64,000 nucleotides of DNA from Marinoscillum sp040222955 (lineage in GTDB: Bacteria > Bacteroidota > Bacteroidia > Cytophagales > Cyclobacteriaceae). Made by a program: the position numbers and the translations under genes. The notes under the pieces were generated by a model that saw only the letters and a program-made list of their open reading frames with translations, did not search any database and was not told where the DNA came from. Shown here piece after piece: positions 1 to 8,117 of the stretch (positions within the stretch are counted from its first letter, which is position 1; every line of letters begins with the position of its first letter). The stretch covers positions 124,001 through 188,000 of the forward strand of contig NZ_JAVKCA010000013.1 in the NCBI RefSeq assembly GCF_040222955.1, given 5' to 3'.

Positions 1-1200
1 ATTGAAAAGGATAACCTGTTTTTTGCGCTGAGCGGCCCCAACTTCAACGCCAATAAGTTTGCCGCAAAGGCCCTGGAGCTCGGGGCAGCCTATGCCGTGG
101 TGGATGATCCGGCCTATGCCACCGATTCCAGGATCATTCTGGCGGAGGACAGCCAAAAAGCGCTGCAGGACCTGGCCATTTTCCACAGGAGTAGGTACAA
201 ACGCAGGCTGCTGGCTATCACCGGCTCCAATGGTAAAACCACCACCAAGGAGCTGATCAACCGGGTGCTTCAGGAGAAATACATCACCCATGCAACCGTA
301 GGCAATTACAATAACCACCTGGGTGTACCGCTCACACTGTTGCACATTCATCCACAGGTGGAAGTGGCCGTGATAGAGATGGGTGCTAACCATGTGGGGG
401 AGATCGCCGATTTATGCCGGATGGCCAATCCAACGCACGGCCTCATCACCAATATCGGCGAGGCCCATACCGAACTGTTTGGTGGGATAGAAGGGGTGCT
501 GCGTGGCAAAAGCGAATTGTTTGATCACCTGAGAACATCTGGCGGCACAGCCTTTATCAACCTGGATGATTTCCGTTTGGAAAACATGGCCAAGCGGTTC
601 TCTGATCCGGTACTTTTTCCGGCGAGTGACCTTGTGTTGATCGAAGCAAACCCTTATATCAAAATCAGGCTTGGAGGAATAGAGACACAGACCAACCTGA
701 TCGGCCGGTACAACTATGGCAACATCGCTGCGGCCGTGGCGGTGGGCAGGGCATTTGATGTGCCGGACGAGAAAATTTTGAAAGCGATTTCCAATTATAC
801 GCCTTCCAATCAGCGCTCGCAGGTCATCAAAAAAGGCGCCGTTACCATCATCAATGACAGCTACAATGCCAACCCCACTTCTATGAAAGCGGCCTTAGAC
901 AACCTGGCCGCCATGCCCGGCAAAAAGGCCGTGGTTCTTGGCGACATGAAAGAAGTGCAGGACGCGGTAGACCGGCACCTGGATGTGGGCAGATGGCTGA
1001 AGGAGGTTGGGTTTGATCAGGTGATCCTCATCGGGCGATACATGATGGCTGCCAACATGCTGGTGGAGGGCTCATTCCGATTCGAAACGGTAGCCATGGC
1101 GAAGGCCTTTCTGGAAACCAGGTCCTTTGCAGATCACACCGTCCTGATCAAAGCCTCCCGAAGCATGGGATTGGATCAGGTGGTGGAGTCGCTGCAGTAG
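1..1200 (+). CDS. murF: MurF, UDP-N-acetylmuramoyl-tripeptide--D-alanyl-D-alanine ligase (5' truncated)
   Basis: Cytoplasmic Mur ligase that adds D-Ala-D-Ala to the UDP-MurNAc-tripeptide, the last soluble step of peptidoglycan precursor synthesis. The frame is open from base 1, so the start lies before the window; about 399 residues are present. The N-terminal substrate domain is seen as FFALSGPNFNANKF. The ATP-binding loop is AITGSNGKTTTKE (about nt 217-255), and the Mur middle domain follows with VEVAVIEMGANHVGEI and NIGEAHTELFG. The C-terminal domain carries INDSYNANPTSMKAAL and VVLGDMKE. These are standard MurF signatures and the length is normal apart from the missing N-terminus. It is a host gene, and the prophage begins 58 bp after its stop. 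Confidence 0.95.
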   Translation: MEKDNLFFALSGPNFNANKFAAKALELGAAYAVVDDPAYATDSRIILAEDSQKALQDLAIFHRSRYKRRLLAITGSNGKTTTKELINRVLQEKYITHATVGNYNNHLGVPLTLLHIHPQVEVAVIEMGANHVGEIADLCRMANPTHGLITNIGEAHTELFGGIEGVLRGKSELFDHLRTSGGTAFINLDDFRLENMAKRFSDPVLFPASDLVLIEANPYIKIRLGGIETQTNLIGRYNYGNIAAAVAVGRAFDVPDEKILKAISNYTPSNQRSQVIKKGAVTIINDSYNANPTSMKAALDNLAAMPGKKAVVLGDMKEVQDAVDRHLDVGRWLKEVGFDQVILIGRYMMAANMLVEGSFRFETVAMAKAFLETRSFADHTVLIKASRSMGLDQVVESLQ

Positions 1201-1257
1201 TGGTTTTTTTGGCAAAACGGTTTTTTATTTTTGCCGATACAAATATTTTTCATTTCT
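1201..1257 (+). promoter_or_regulatory. Upstream half of a host leader/promoter region, cut off by the prophage
   Basis: The last 30 bases (TTTTTG, xxG, ATAxAAATATTTTTCATTTCT) match the DNA immediately upstream of the intact leader at about 42725-42755 with four mismatches. In that copy the match runs straight into the leader sequence TAGCTGATAAG, which here is found only at 36916, beyond the prophage. I infer that this is the promoter-proximal part of the leader of the gene at 37286. The stretch is T-rich and may also end murF transcription, though no clear hairpin is seen. Confidence 0.6.
1252..1257. repeat. Left copy of prophage target-site duplication (ATTTCT)
   Basis: ATTTCT occurs here and at 36910-36915. 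The host sequence, reconstructed from the second leader copy (CATTTCT joined to TAGCTG), contains it once. Mu transposition duplicates 5 bp; the exact size here is ambiguous (4-6 bp) because the element tips (ATA...) and the target share bases. Confidence 0.65.
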
Positions 1258-1262
1258 ATAAT

Positions 1263-1330
1263 CCGAAAATTCAAATGTGCATGAAATGGAATTCCAAATG
1301 TACACAAAGCACATCAATCCAATTAGCGTT
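1263..1330 (+). other. Right-end-type (attR-like) transposase binding sites, three in tandem
   Basis: Site 1 is CCGAAAATTCAAATGTGCATG (1263-1283), starting 5 bp inside the element. Site 2 is AATTCCAAATGTACAC (1290-1305). A weaker site 3, AATCCAATTAG, lies at 1316-1326. The CAAATG cores are about 23-25 bp apart, as with the contiguous R1-R2-R3 sites of Mu. The first 17 bases of site 1 recur inverted at 36788-36804, and AAAATTCAAATGTGCATG recurs exactly at 36591-36608. Binding by the MuA homologue is inferred. Confidence 0.65.
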
Positions 1331-1345
1331 TAACACCAGTTCAAC
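1328..1345 (+). promoter_or_regulatory. Phased tandem motif GTTTAAC-N4-GTTCAAC
   Basis: GTTTAAC at 1328 is followed 11 bp later by GTTCAAC at 1339. Related pairs occur at 2318, 11100, 18838, 20608, 31178 and 36669 in the prophage and at about 43973 in the host region. This copy and the one at 36669-36686 share 15 of 18 bases. The geometry (head-to-tail repeats one helical turn apart) is typical of winged-helix response regulators such as OmpR/PhoB, but the binding protein is unknown. Confidence 0.4.
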
Positions 1346-1378
1346 TTTTCAATCAATTATCCTATCTTAGCGGCTCGA

Positions 1379-1491
1379 CGCGCTAACATTCATTTCTTAA
1401 CAAGTTTCAGAACAACATCAAGGCAAAATGCCCGGATGGAGAGCTCTGCTCTCGCTTGTTAAGTTGTTAGCGCGACGAAACGCATCCGGGC
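1379..1491 (-). ncRNA. Interleaved inverted repeats: predicted pseudoknot or two-state RNA at the end of the leftward transcript
   Basis: Read on the minus strand, the order is: A GCCCGGATG (1491-1483), B CGCGCTAACA (1474-1465), C CTTAACAAG (1463-1455), a GAGAG/CTCTC hairpin (1453-1439), A' CATCCGGGC (1438-1430), C' CTTGTTAAG (1404-1396), B' TGTTAGCGCG (1388-1379). A pairs with A' (9 bp), while B and C, lying inside A/A', pair with B' and C' outside it (10 + 9 bp). The stems therefore either form a pseudoknot or exclude each other. The region lies 3' of the adenine methyltransferase gene, the last leftward prophage gene. It may be a terminator, a switch or a separate RNA. No protein-coding frame of note was seen. 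Confidence 0.5.
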
Positions 1492-1504
1492 TATTTCTGC
1501 CCCC

Positions 1505-2296
1505 TTAATAGTTCATCACTAACATCTCAACCTTACGAGCTTTTTTCTCTTTTTTAGGAGATGCTGATAAAGGCTTATCAAACGACTTCACTTCCCACTT
1601 ATTCTTTGATATATGATCACTCAATTGATCCCCTGGGAAGTTACTCAACATGAACTTGCCTTCCAGCCTCGAGCATAGTGTCAAAAGCTCCTCATAATGC
1701 TGTTCGTTGTATCCGCCATAGTGGCCTAAATTGGTGCCTACATAAGGAGGATCGATGTAGTGAAAAGTATCCGGTGAATCCCTATTGGTGATCACTTTGA
1801 GTGCATCTGTACACTCTATCTGTGTGCGCTCCAATCTGGACACCAACGACTGATCAAAACTGAGTTTCTTATTGTTAATCGTTCTACTTACTTTGCCAGG
1901 AGGCTTTTTGTCATAGCCCCAACTCCCAATCTTCCCTGCAAAGCCTTGATTGGTGAGTATCCAGAAGGCCCAGGCTCTAACTTTAGGCTCAAACAGATCA
2001 GGCAGCTCATAGATCACTTTCGCTTCATTATATGCCTGCCTGGAGTGTAACGATCCATCAATCATTCGTTTGAGGCCGTCAAAATTGCTTTTAATCTCCC
2101 TGTAGAAGTTGATCACCGATTTATTAACATCGTTGATGATCTCCAGCTCAGAAGGCTCCTTTGCAAAGAATACAGCCCCTCCTCCTAAAAATGATTCGGT
2201 ATAGGTTTTATGAATTGGTATCAAAGGCAGAATATGTGGTACCATTTGCTTCTTGCCTCCATAATAAGTAATAGGTGCGTTGATTCGCGCTTTCAT
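1505..2296 (-). CDS. D12-class DNA adenine-N6 methyltransferase
   Basis: A 263-aa Dam-family enzyme expected to methylate adenine N6 at a short target. The SAM-binding motif is split as in the D12 class: YYGGKKQ (residues 11-17) and ESFLGGGAVFF (about 34-44). The catalytic motif IV is DPPY (182-185), and IINDVNK near residue 54 is also typical. The length is normal for the family. It is the last leftward gene of the prophage and stands alone between two regulatory regions. A phased GTTTAAC repeat and a copy of TTAGCGCGACGAAAC lie just upstream of the start (2318-2346), and a terminator separates it from the tail genes, so it probably has its own promoter. Phage Dam enzymes usually protect DNA from host restriction or modulate regulation; which applies here cannot be seen. 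Confidence 0.9.
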   Translation of the reverse strand: MKARINAPITYYGGKKQMVPHILPLIPIHKTYTESFLGGGAVFFAKEPSELEIINDVNKSVINFYREIKSNFDGLKRMIDGSLHSRQAYNEAKVIYELPDLFEPKVRAWAFWILTNQGFAGKIGSWGYDKKPPGKVSRTINNKKLSFDQSLVSRLERTQIECTDALKVITNRDSPDTFHYIDPPYVGTNLGHYGGYNEQHYEELLTLCSRLEGKFMLSNFPGDQLSDHISKNKWEVKSFDKPLSASPKKEKKARKVEMLVMNY

Positions 2297-2317
2297 GTAG
2301 TCCTGATTTTAACGAGT

Positions 2318-2346
2318 GTTTAACATTGGTTTTAGCGCGACGAAAC
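2318..2346 (-). promoter_or_regulatory. Phased motif plus TTAGCGCGACGAAAC repeat upstream of the adenine methyltransferase
   Basis: GTTTAAC at 2318 is followed 11 bp later by the weaker GTTTTAG at 2329, overlapping TTAGCGCGACGAAAC (2332-2346). The latter 15-mer is identical to 1467-1481, and a degenerate copy (TAGCGCGACATAAA) lies at 34773-34786. The position just 5' of the methyltransferase gene suggests control of that gene. Confidence 0.4.
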
Positions 2347-2361
2347 TGAGGGGGAATAAGA

Positions 2362-2379
2362 AAGCCCCTTTCGGGGCTT
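2362..2379 (-). terminator. Rho-independent terminator after the tail/fibre genes
   Basis: On the minus strand AAGCCCC-GAAA-GGGGCTT is a perfect 7-bp stem with a GAAA tetraloop, followed by TCTTATT. It begins 3 bp after the stop of the gene at 2383-2994 and separates the tail operon from the adenine methyltransferase. Confidence 0.8.
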
Positions 2380-2382
2380 CCA

Positions 2383-2994
2383 TTAGTTCTTCTTGAACAC
2401 CGACACTGGAAGCGCCGGAAGCACCTTTGGTAGGGTGTTCACACTGAATTTTACATTACTCATCATCTTACGATTAGAGCGGATCTCACGCCCGTTGGAT
2501 ACCGGTCTAAGCCTGTACTTTACCGGCACCAGTTCGATACCGTTCGAAGTGTAGACATAGCCCGTCATATCATAAAACACGATCATGATACTCCACAAAT
2601 TCTGCTGGCTCTGCTTGTTCAGCTTCTCAGCCAGGAGCATGTTGTCATCCGGGTTGAAGCAATCAAACGGGATATCATAGACCTCTCCGTCACTTACTTC
2701 TTCCTGGTGACCATCACCGGGGGACGTGGTTTCAGAAGGATCAGGTAATTCCCCTTGGATTGGCCCTATCACGTGTATGTCCTTCGCGAGGATAAGAGCC
2801 TCCCAGCCCGCTTCATCCAGCGCATCCCAGCCGCTTATATCGGTGCCGGTTTTCACCGCAACGATTGTTACAATCCTCCCGTGCTGCTTTTCTCCAGCTG
2901 CAATTGGATCAAACGTAGTCAGATCCCCAGTGGGGTCATGTTCTGTGACCGCCATTCTTTTAAGCTGCGGTATAGCTCCATTAATTACATTCAT
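2383..2994 (-). CDS. Prophage protein of unknown function at the end of the tail operon
   Basis: This 203-aa protein is not recognised. The middle (about residues 85-105) is acidic and rich in Pro/Ser/Gly, and the rest has no obvious motif, signal peptide or membrane segment. It is the last gene of the leftward tail operon, directly downstream of the fibre-region genes and just before a strong terminator, so a virion accessory or fibre-associated role is likely. A 33-bp gap separates it from the upstream gene. Its function cannot be read from the sequence. Confidence 0.6.
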   Translation of the reverse strand: MNVINGAIPQLKRMAVTEHDPTGDLTTFDPIAAGEKQHGRIVTIVAVKTGTDISGWDALDEAGWEALILAKDIHVIGPIQGELPDPSETTSPGDGHQEEVSDGEVYDIPFDCFNPDDNMLLAEKLNKQSQQNLWSIMIVFYDMTGYVYTSNGIELVPVKYRLRPVSNGREIRSNRKMMSNVKFSVNTLPKVLPALPVSVFKKN

Positions 2995-3027
2995 AGTATC
3001 TATTTTTTGGTTTATAAATAATTCTCA

Positions 3028-4182
3028 TCATTGCCCGTTATCGTGCCGGTTTTTGAGATTAGTGAATTTCAGAGGCACCCGCACCTTGGGGCTCGATATA
3101 AGCTGAAATTCTGAGTACTCATGTCCGATTTTATCAACTCCTATACACTTCACCCCATTGATTTCAAGGTCATCAAAAGCAAGGGCTATATTGATTTTTA
3201 CCACCTGGTAAAAAGGAATCCTGAATAACTCGAGGATTACTGCCTTTTGTGCCTCGTCACTGAGCTTATCTATGGCCCCACTATCATCATCCATTACCTC
3301 AGTGGTGTAAGATGTCCCCGGCTTAATAAACCTGCCGGGAACAATAAGATTATGAATGATCCCCGTGCCATAGCTGATATCGGCTGTGTCATCATAGTTT
3401 GTGTATAGTATCTGGACTTTGCCTGCAAGGCTTACAATCACCTCCACCGGCTCAGTTTCGGCGGTATACGTTCCCTGCGTTTCATCTGATCCACTAAATA
3501 CCACGTAGTAACGCCCACTCGGTATTTCTGACCAATCAATGATCATCTGATACTCATTGTACTTATATACCCCGGAGTTATCCACCACGAGTTTGGCCGT
3601 TATTTCCGCTCCCACAATAGCATCGCTGTACATCTCATAAACCTGGGCCGTATTCTGCTCATAAGAACTTTTAAACTGAATGACTGATGGCCTGGTTTTG
3701 AGTGCATACTGAAGCACTTCCGGGGTGTCAAAAAATGGCGCACCCATATCCTTAAAGAACCTATCCCTCACAAGTAAAGGATTGAGGAGGGGACTATCCG
3801 TCATTACCACGCGTAGCTCGTTAGCCTCTGGGAAGTCGAGAATGGACGGAACAAACGATATAGTAATCCTGGTCACCGTCTCCCCATCATGTACCAGTGT
3901 GGCGCTTTTCTGGCCCTCGGATGAGTGTCTCGCTATAATCTTTAGCGAAGTAGGATCTTGTACGGAAAAGCCAAACGAAGAATCAGAAGTATTGCCAGAG
4001 GATAACAGGCTGTCATCGCTCGCATCATATATTTCTATAGTGCAGCTATCATCAATCAAATCGCCTGTGGATGAGAGTACGGTTATGATTAGGTTAATGT
4101 CGTACTCCACACTAAAGCCCCGGAAAAGGCTCGTAGTGTTTTCCGTTTCAATTGAAATTCCGTAAAAGTCACCGTATATCAT
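3028..4182 (-). CDS. Probable virion fibre/baseplate-associated protein, beta-rich
   Basis: The 384-aa product has alternating hydrophobic strands and segments such as YYVVFSGSDET and PVEVIVSLAGKVQILYTN, which suggest Ig-like beta-sandwich modules; no catalytic motif is visible. Its start codon overlaps the stop of the upstream beta-helix gene by one base (TAATG type), so the two are probably translationally coupled. Position between the beta-helix protein and the end of the tail operon suggests a fibre, fibre chaperone or baseplate part. I do not recognise the family. Confidence 0.6.
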   Translation of the reverse strand: MIYGDFYGISIETENTTSLFRGFSVEYDINLIITVLSSTGDLIDDSCTIEIYDASDDSLLSSGNTSDSSFGFSVQDPTSLKIIARHSSEGQKSATLVHDGETVTRITISFVPSILDFPEANELRVVMTDSPLLNPLLVRDRFFKDMGAPFFDTPEVLQYALKTRPSVIQFKSSYEQNTAQVYEMYSDAIVGAEITAKLVVDNSGVYKYNEYQMIIDWSEIPSGRYYVVFSGSDETQGTYTAETEPVEVIVSLAGKVQILYTNYDDTADISYGTGIIHNLIVPGRFIKPGTSYTTEVMDDDSGAIDKLSDEAQKAVILELFRIPFYQVVKINIALAFDDLEINGVKCIGVDKIGHEYSEFQLISSPKVRVPLKFTNLKNRHDNGQ

Positions 4183-5453
4183 CAGCTCACCGAATAGTTA
4201 TTTCTGACAGTCACACTTATTTTCAAATACCTCATTTCAATGTCCACAAGGTTATTCCAGTCAAAGCCCGTTTGGCCGGTACTTTTGCCTCCTGTGTCCA
4301 GTTGCATTTTCTCTCCAAGCCGAAACGACTTGAAAGCGCTGTACACCTTATCTATACCGGCGTATGATACGTCAGCACACAAATGGTTTGGGTTTACAAG
4401 AGTATTGTTGGAGTCCGGGACATTGTTGATCATATCAATGAGCCCGTTGGCAATTATTATAGGGCTGCGTACTACCTGTCCCAGATCTATCTCCTTGGAG
4501 ATCCTGGTACCAAAGGTTCCCCCATCAGTAATTTTCAGCGTTTTAGTAGCGCTGAAATTCGTGTTTAAGTTTGATGAAGGCGATAGTCCCCACTCGAGAG
4601 AGTCCGAGTTTTGCAGGTTCCCCGATTTCACGTTCCCGATGTTGACCCCTAGTACCCCATTTCCTATTAGCGGACTGTTCAGCTTCACGGTAAACTCACC
4701 CTTTGATGGGTCACCTATGAATAGAGGGTCATCGCTAATACAACCAGGGAAACCACCTACAGCAGCTCGAGCTAGTTCTAGGCTTGCGTAGGTTACTCCG
4801 TCCACTCTTACCTGACCTCTGATACAACAGTTAAAAGTCAATGCCGCTGCGTCCGCATCTGGTAGGATTACAAGACTATTCTCGTCGAAGTAACAGGACT
4901 TTATAGAGAGCCCAGAAGCGAGAGATCCTGCGTAAGTTGACTTACTTAGATTGAACTGCGAATTGATGTGAACAGCACTTTCATAACTGCACCCGCCTGG
5001 TGCGCTTGCGCTGTTCATACCAAGCGTCAGAGTAGAATTAATGAACCTGTTAAACTTGTGTTTTTGGTCGATGCGCCAGTATAGATAAGTGGTGCCTCCG
5101 ATAAACATGGAGTTTGTGACATCTCCATCCACAGAGTTATTGGTAGAGCTGCCAATGTTCGATCCAAAATTAACCCAGGTGCATCCGTCTATATCTCCAC
5201 GCACCCCTACAAACCCTGTAGCAGCGCCGGTTACCCCATCAAAAATAACATGCCCGTCAGCCTTCAGTTTCTGGCTTCCCGTGCCATAGGTTAACCCACC
5301 TATACTATATACCCCGGTGCCAACCACCGTGACATCACCACTCCCGCCGTAGTTGTTGATAGTTAGTTTTGGAAGTGCCTTTGAGGTTCCCGCGTTTGCA
5401 TTGTCCCCGCTTTTACTTACATAGTAGGCACCACTTTCTTTGAATTCAGCCAT
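4182..5453 (-). CDS. Parallel beta-helix tail fibre / receptor-binding protein
   Basis: This 423-aa protein opens with YYVSKSGDNANAGTSKALP, the entry motif of right-handed parallel beta-helix proteins of the pectate-lyase-like or DUF1565 type. Short repeated rungs rich in Asn, Gly, Ser and Thr follow (GFVGVRGDIDGCTWVNFGS; INSQFNLSKSTYAGSL). After the helix a C-terminal beta-rich domain begins near residue 270. In phages such proteins are usually tailspikes or fibres that bind or degrade surface glycans, and its position after the tail genes supports this. No catalytic residues can be assigned with confidence. Confidence 0.7.
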   Translation of the reverse strand: MAEFKESGAYYVSKSGDNANAGTSKALPKLTINNYGGSGDVTVVGTGVYSIGGLTYGTGSQKLKADGHVIFDGVTGAATGFVGVRGDIDGCTWVNFGSNIGSSTNNSVDGDVTNSMFIGGTTYLYWRIDQKHKFNRFINSTLTLGMNSASAPGGCSYESAVHINSQFNLSKSTYAGSLASGLSIKSCYFDENSLVILPDADAAALTFNCCIRGQVRVDGVTYASLELARAAVGGFPGCISDDPLFIGDPSKGEFTVKLNSPLIGNGVLGVNIGNVKSGNLQNSDSLEWGLSPSSNLNTNFSATKTLKITDGGTFGTRISKEIDLGQVVRSPIIIANGLIDMINNVPDSNNTLVNPNHLCADVSYAGIDKVYSAFKSFRLGEKMQLDTGGKSTGQTGFDWNNLVDIEMRYLKISVTVRNNYSVS

Positions 5454-5455
5454 GA

Positions 5456-5998
5456 TTAAACCTCCTTACTTTTTAGTATACCAATCAAATCCGAGAGCCT
5501 GTTAACCTCTGAGGCAATCTGGCTCTCCCAAAACAGGGTAGCTCCATTGATGAAGAGCTGAACAAACCTCTTGTGGCTTATCTCATAGCGCTCACCATTG
5601 ATTTCTACCAGCGCCGAGTTCGTTAGTATTTCAAATTTGATTGATTGAATATCCCGCACAGAAATCTTTGCCAGCTCATTGAGCTGGGAGATGTCGGCAT
5701 CCAGCCTTCTCCTTATTCGCGCAATCTCCTCGGCGCGCTCATACCAACTGCCGTCCACCACACTTACCACCTGATCCATAGTAGCCTCTGTATATTCGTC
5801 GTGAGCTGGGGCCGTTGCCCTGATCGTGATGTCCCCGACGGATAGCGGGGTGAGCTCTATCCCTGATAGTGTCGCATCCCCACTTAATACACTGTAAACG
5901 ATTCTCCGACCGGTGTCCGCCTTTGCACTAAGTACCAGCGGCTCATTCACTCCGAGTTTATACTCCGGTATTTCCGGCCATGTGATTATTTGTTCCAT
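5456..5998 (-). CDS. Tail-region protein with Ig-like N-terminal segment
   Basis: The start at 5998 (MEQIITWPEIPEY) gives a 180-aa product lying 10 bp after the stop of the upstream tail gene. A longer reading to 6115 would run about 107 bases into that gene and begins with unlikely Arg/Trp-rich sequence, so it was rejected. Residues about 1-80 resemble a bacterial Ig-like fold (PLVLSAKADTGRRIVYSVLS, then an ATAPAHDEYTEA strand). The remainder is helical and charged. It probably belongs to the baseplate or fibre attachment. Confidence 0.6.
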   Translation of the reverse strand: MEQIITWPEIPEYKLGVNEPLVLSAKADTGRRIVYSVLSGDATLSGIELTPLSVGDITIRATAPAHDEYTEATMDQVVSVVDGSWYERAEEIARIRRRLDADISQLNELAKISVRDIQSIKFEILTNSALVEINGERYEISHKRFVQLFINGATLFWESQIASEVNRLSDLIGILKSKEV

Positions 5999-6008
5999 AG
6001 TATTGTTT

Positions 6009-8117
6009 TTAGTACGCTTCCAATAGTTTAAAGCTTGCCAGCTTACTCTCAAAATTCTCAATGTCCACCTCCACAAAAGCCTCAAACGTTCTCCCCTTCC
6101 AGGTAACCTCCACAACCTGATTAGGATCTGACTTAAGAGAGATCATTTGCGCATTGGTCAGCGGGTGTTTGAATTTTATCCTATTAGCTATGAACAGGGG
6201 GTCATCGCCCTCATCATAGCCCACATTCTCATTCTCTATGTATCCACCTACCGGGTCTCCCGGTTTGGTGCTCTCCACCATCACGTTACCCTCACCGCTC
6301 TGAAAGCGAAACATCACAACCTCTCCCTGATCATGGGCCTGTATACCACCGGCCTTTATCCAGTTCATGTGTCGGGACAGTGCGCGCCGGGGTGTAAAAC
6401 TCATATTGAAGTATGTGTCCGAGTTGGTCAGATTACTGATGGAGGTGAAGTCGGAGCCTTTCTCCGGGGCATATCCACCCCCGCTTCTCTTCAGCGCCAG
6501 TAGCACCATCGCCGTGTCATAGCGGTTATCCTTCACGTCCTGAGGTTTATATGGATCTCTCCTCACCAGCTCTATCACCGGGCTGCTCGTCACCGCTGGC
6601 TGTGTGAATTCATAGGGATTTTTAACCACCGCGCCCAGTCCAGTGGTATAGCTCCTCGGCGTGTGCGGGGCTCCGAGCGTCCCGTTGTCTTCTTTCTCAT
6701 ATTTCTCGGGGCCAAACTTTAGCGCATTGAATATATAATCCAGGGCCGTAGTCTCCTCCAGATCTTTGGGATCTGTGATAGAAAAGGCCACCTTTGAATT
6801 ATCCCAGAAGTACTCTATATCCTCCACCACTATATAGCTCACCCCGGCCTCTACGATCACCCCCACACCTATATTCCGCTCAGCGTTTATCGCTTTTATC
6901 AGATCGTAGAAAGTCGCTTTAAGCGGATAGCTACTCTCGGGAAACTGCCGGACATACATACCACTGGTATACATCACCAGGCTAAAGGCACCATCCTCAG
7001 CGTATGTGCGCACCTCACTATCTGTGCGGCCCAGGAGTGGGGATATCAGAGGATCATTGCGCCCCGTAAGCTTCTGGAGGCACCGGAGCACCGCCTCATA
7101 AATCAGCATGCCCTTGCAAGGGGTGTCCTCAAATGTAGTGTCTTGTGTGATCGTATAGCCCCAGTCATCATGCTCCACCTGAGGGCGCGGGCGGTCACTG
7201 CCACTATCACGAAACCAGGTCATGTAGATCCCTATTTCATCCCCCTTGGAGCCCATGAAGGAGTACCCCGTGATTGTGTCAATATCCACAGTCTCAGTAT
7301 CAGCACTTACCTGTGAAAAGTTGTGGTTATAAAGCTGATGCGGCGCTTCATCATTCAGTATGAAATGCAGCTTGAAGTATGGCACCGAGTCCAGATCCCA
7401 CCCGGTATATAGACCCACCGTCAGCGTACCATGAAAGGTGATAGTTACCTGGCCATCCTCCTCCAGTCGGTAATTTGCCACCGGAGTATTTTCATTGAAT
7501 CCCGTAGGTAAATTATAGTTAGTGATCTTCAGGTCATCAGAGATAACCTTCGGTGGCGTATACTGATAGTACATCAGCTCCGGCAGTGTCTGTGGGTTAC
7601 CATCGGCTATGTCCGTGAACATTGGCATACCCTCAGCCTTCCATATCCGTGTGATCAGCTGGGCCTCCAGCGTTACCTCCTCCAGCTCAGTACCAAATGC
7701 CGTGATCGCATTCCCGTGTATGTCCACGGTGGTAGTCAGCTCCAGATCCTGCTCATCATTGTTCAGTACATTCATCACAAAGTCCTCGGGATCTATCCCC
7801 ACAAGAGTCTCCACGTTTTTTTTCGAATACCTGTCAAATGCCAGTTTGCCTGTGATGTAGCTATCCCAGGAGTTGGTAGAGAAATTGTATAAATCTATCT
7901 GAACAGATACCTGAGCCAAAACTCCGTAAAGTGCGCGCTGCTCATCGATGTACGTTTTCGCGGCCTTCACAAACCTGATTTCATCATAAGTAAATAGAGG
8001 CCATCTAGTCCGGTACCGCTCATTCAGTCGGATAGCCGGAAAGAAGTCCCTCCAGTTCCTGATGTTGCCATAGAATACCTGATCATTCAGCGTTGTTTTG
8101 AATAGATACTGGCTCAT
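6009..8117 (-). CDS. Large tail/baseplate protein downstream of tape measure
   Basis: A 702-aa protein directly after the tape measure, whose stop overlaps this start by 4 bp. It has no membrane segment or lysozyme motif. The N-terminus (LFKTTLNDQVFYGNIRNW) and the beta-rich repeats suggest a distal-tail or baseplate-hub protein. In long-tailed phages this slot normally holds the distal tail and tail-associated proteins that connect tube and fibre. No specific family is recognised. No tail-sheath gene was seen in the window, which favours a siphovirus-like tail. Confidence 0.6.
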   Translation of the reverse strand: MSQYLFKTTLNDQVFYGNIRNWRDFFPAIRLNERYRTRWPLFTYDEIRFVKAAKTYIDEQRALYGVLAQVSVQIDLYNFSTNSWDSYITGKLAFDRYSKKNVETLVGIDPEDFVMNVLNNDEQDLELTTTVDIHGNAITAFGTELEEVTLEAQLITRIWKAEGMPMFTDIADGNPQTLPELMYYQYTPPKVISDDLKITNYNLPTGFNENTPVANYRLEEDGQVTITFHGTLTVGLYTGWDLDSVPYFKLHFILNDEAPHQLYNHNFSQVSADTETVDIDTITGYSFMGSKGDEIGIYMTWFRDSGSDRPRPQVEHDDWGYTITQDTTFEDTPCKGMLIYEAVLRCLQKLTGRNDPLISPLLGRTDSEVRTYAEDGAFSLVMYTSGMYVRQFPESSYPLKATFYDLIKAINAERNIGVGVIVEAGVSYIVVEDIEYFWDNSKVAFSITDPKDLEETTALDYIFNALKFGPEKYEKEDNGTLGAPHTPRSYTTGLGAVVKNPYEFTQPAVTSSPVIELVRRDPYKPQDVKDNRYDTAMVLLALKRSGGGYAPEKGSDFTSISNLTNSDTYFNMSFTPRRALSRHMNWIKAGGIQAHDQGEVVMFRFQSGEGNVMVESTKPGDPVGGYIENENVGYDEGDDPLFIANRIKFKHPLTNAQMISLKSDPNQVVEVTWKGRTFEAFVEVDIENFESKLASFKLLEAY

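Noticed and set aside
5999..6115. Upstream extension of the gene at 5456-5998 to a start at 6115
   Set aside because: It overlaps the end of the 702-aa tail gene by about 107 bp and would add an Arg/Trp-rich, non-protein-like stretch.
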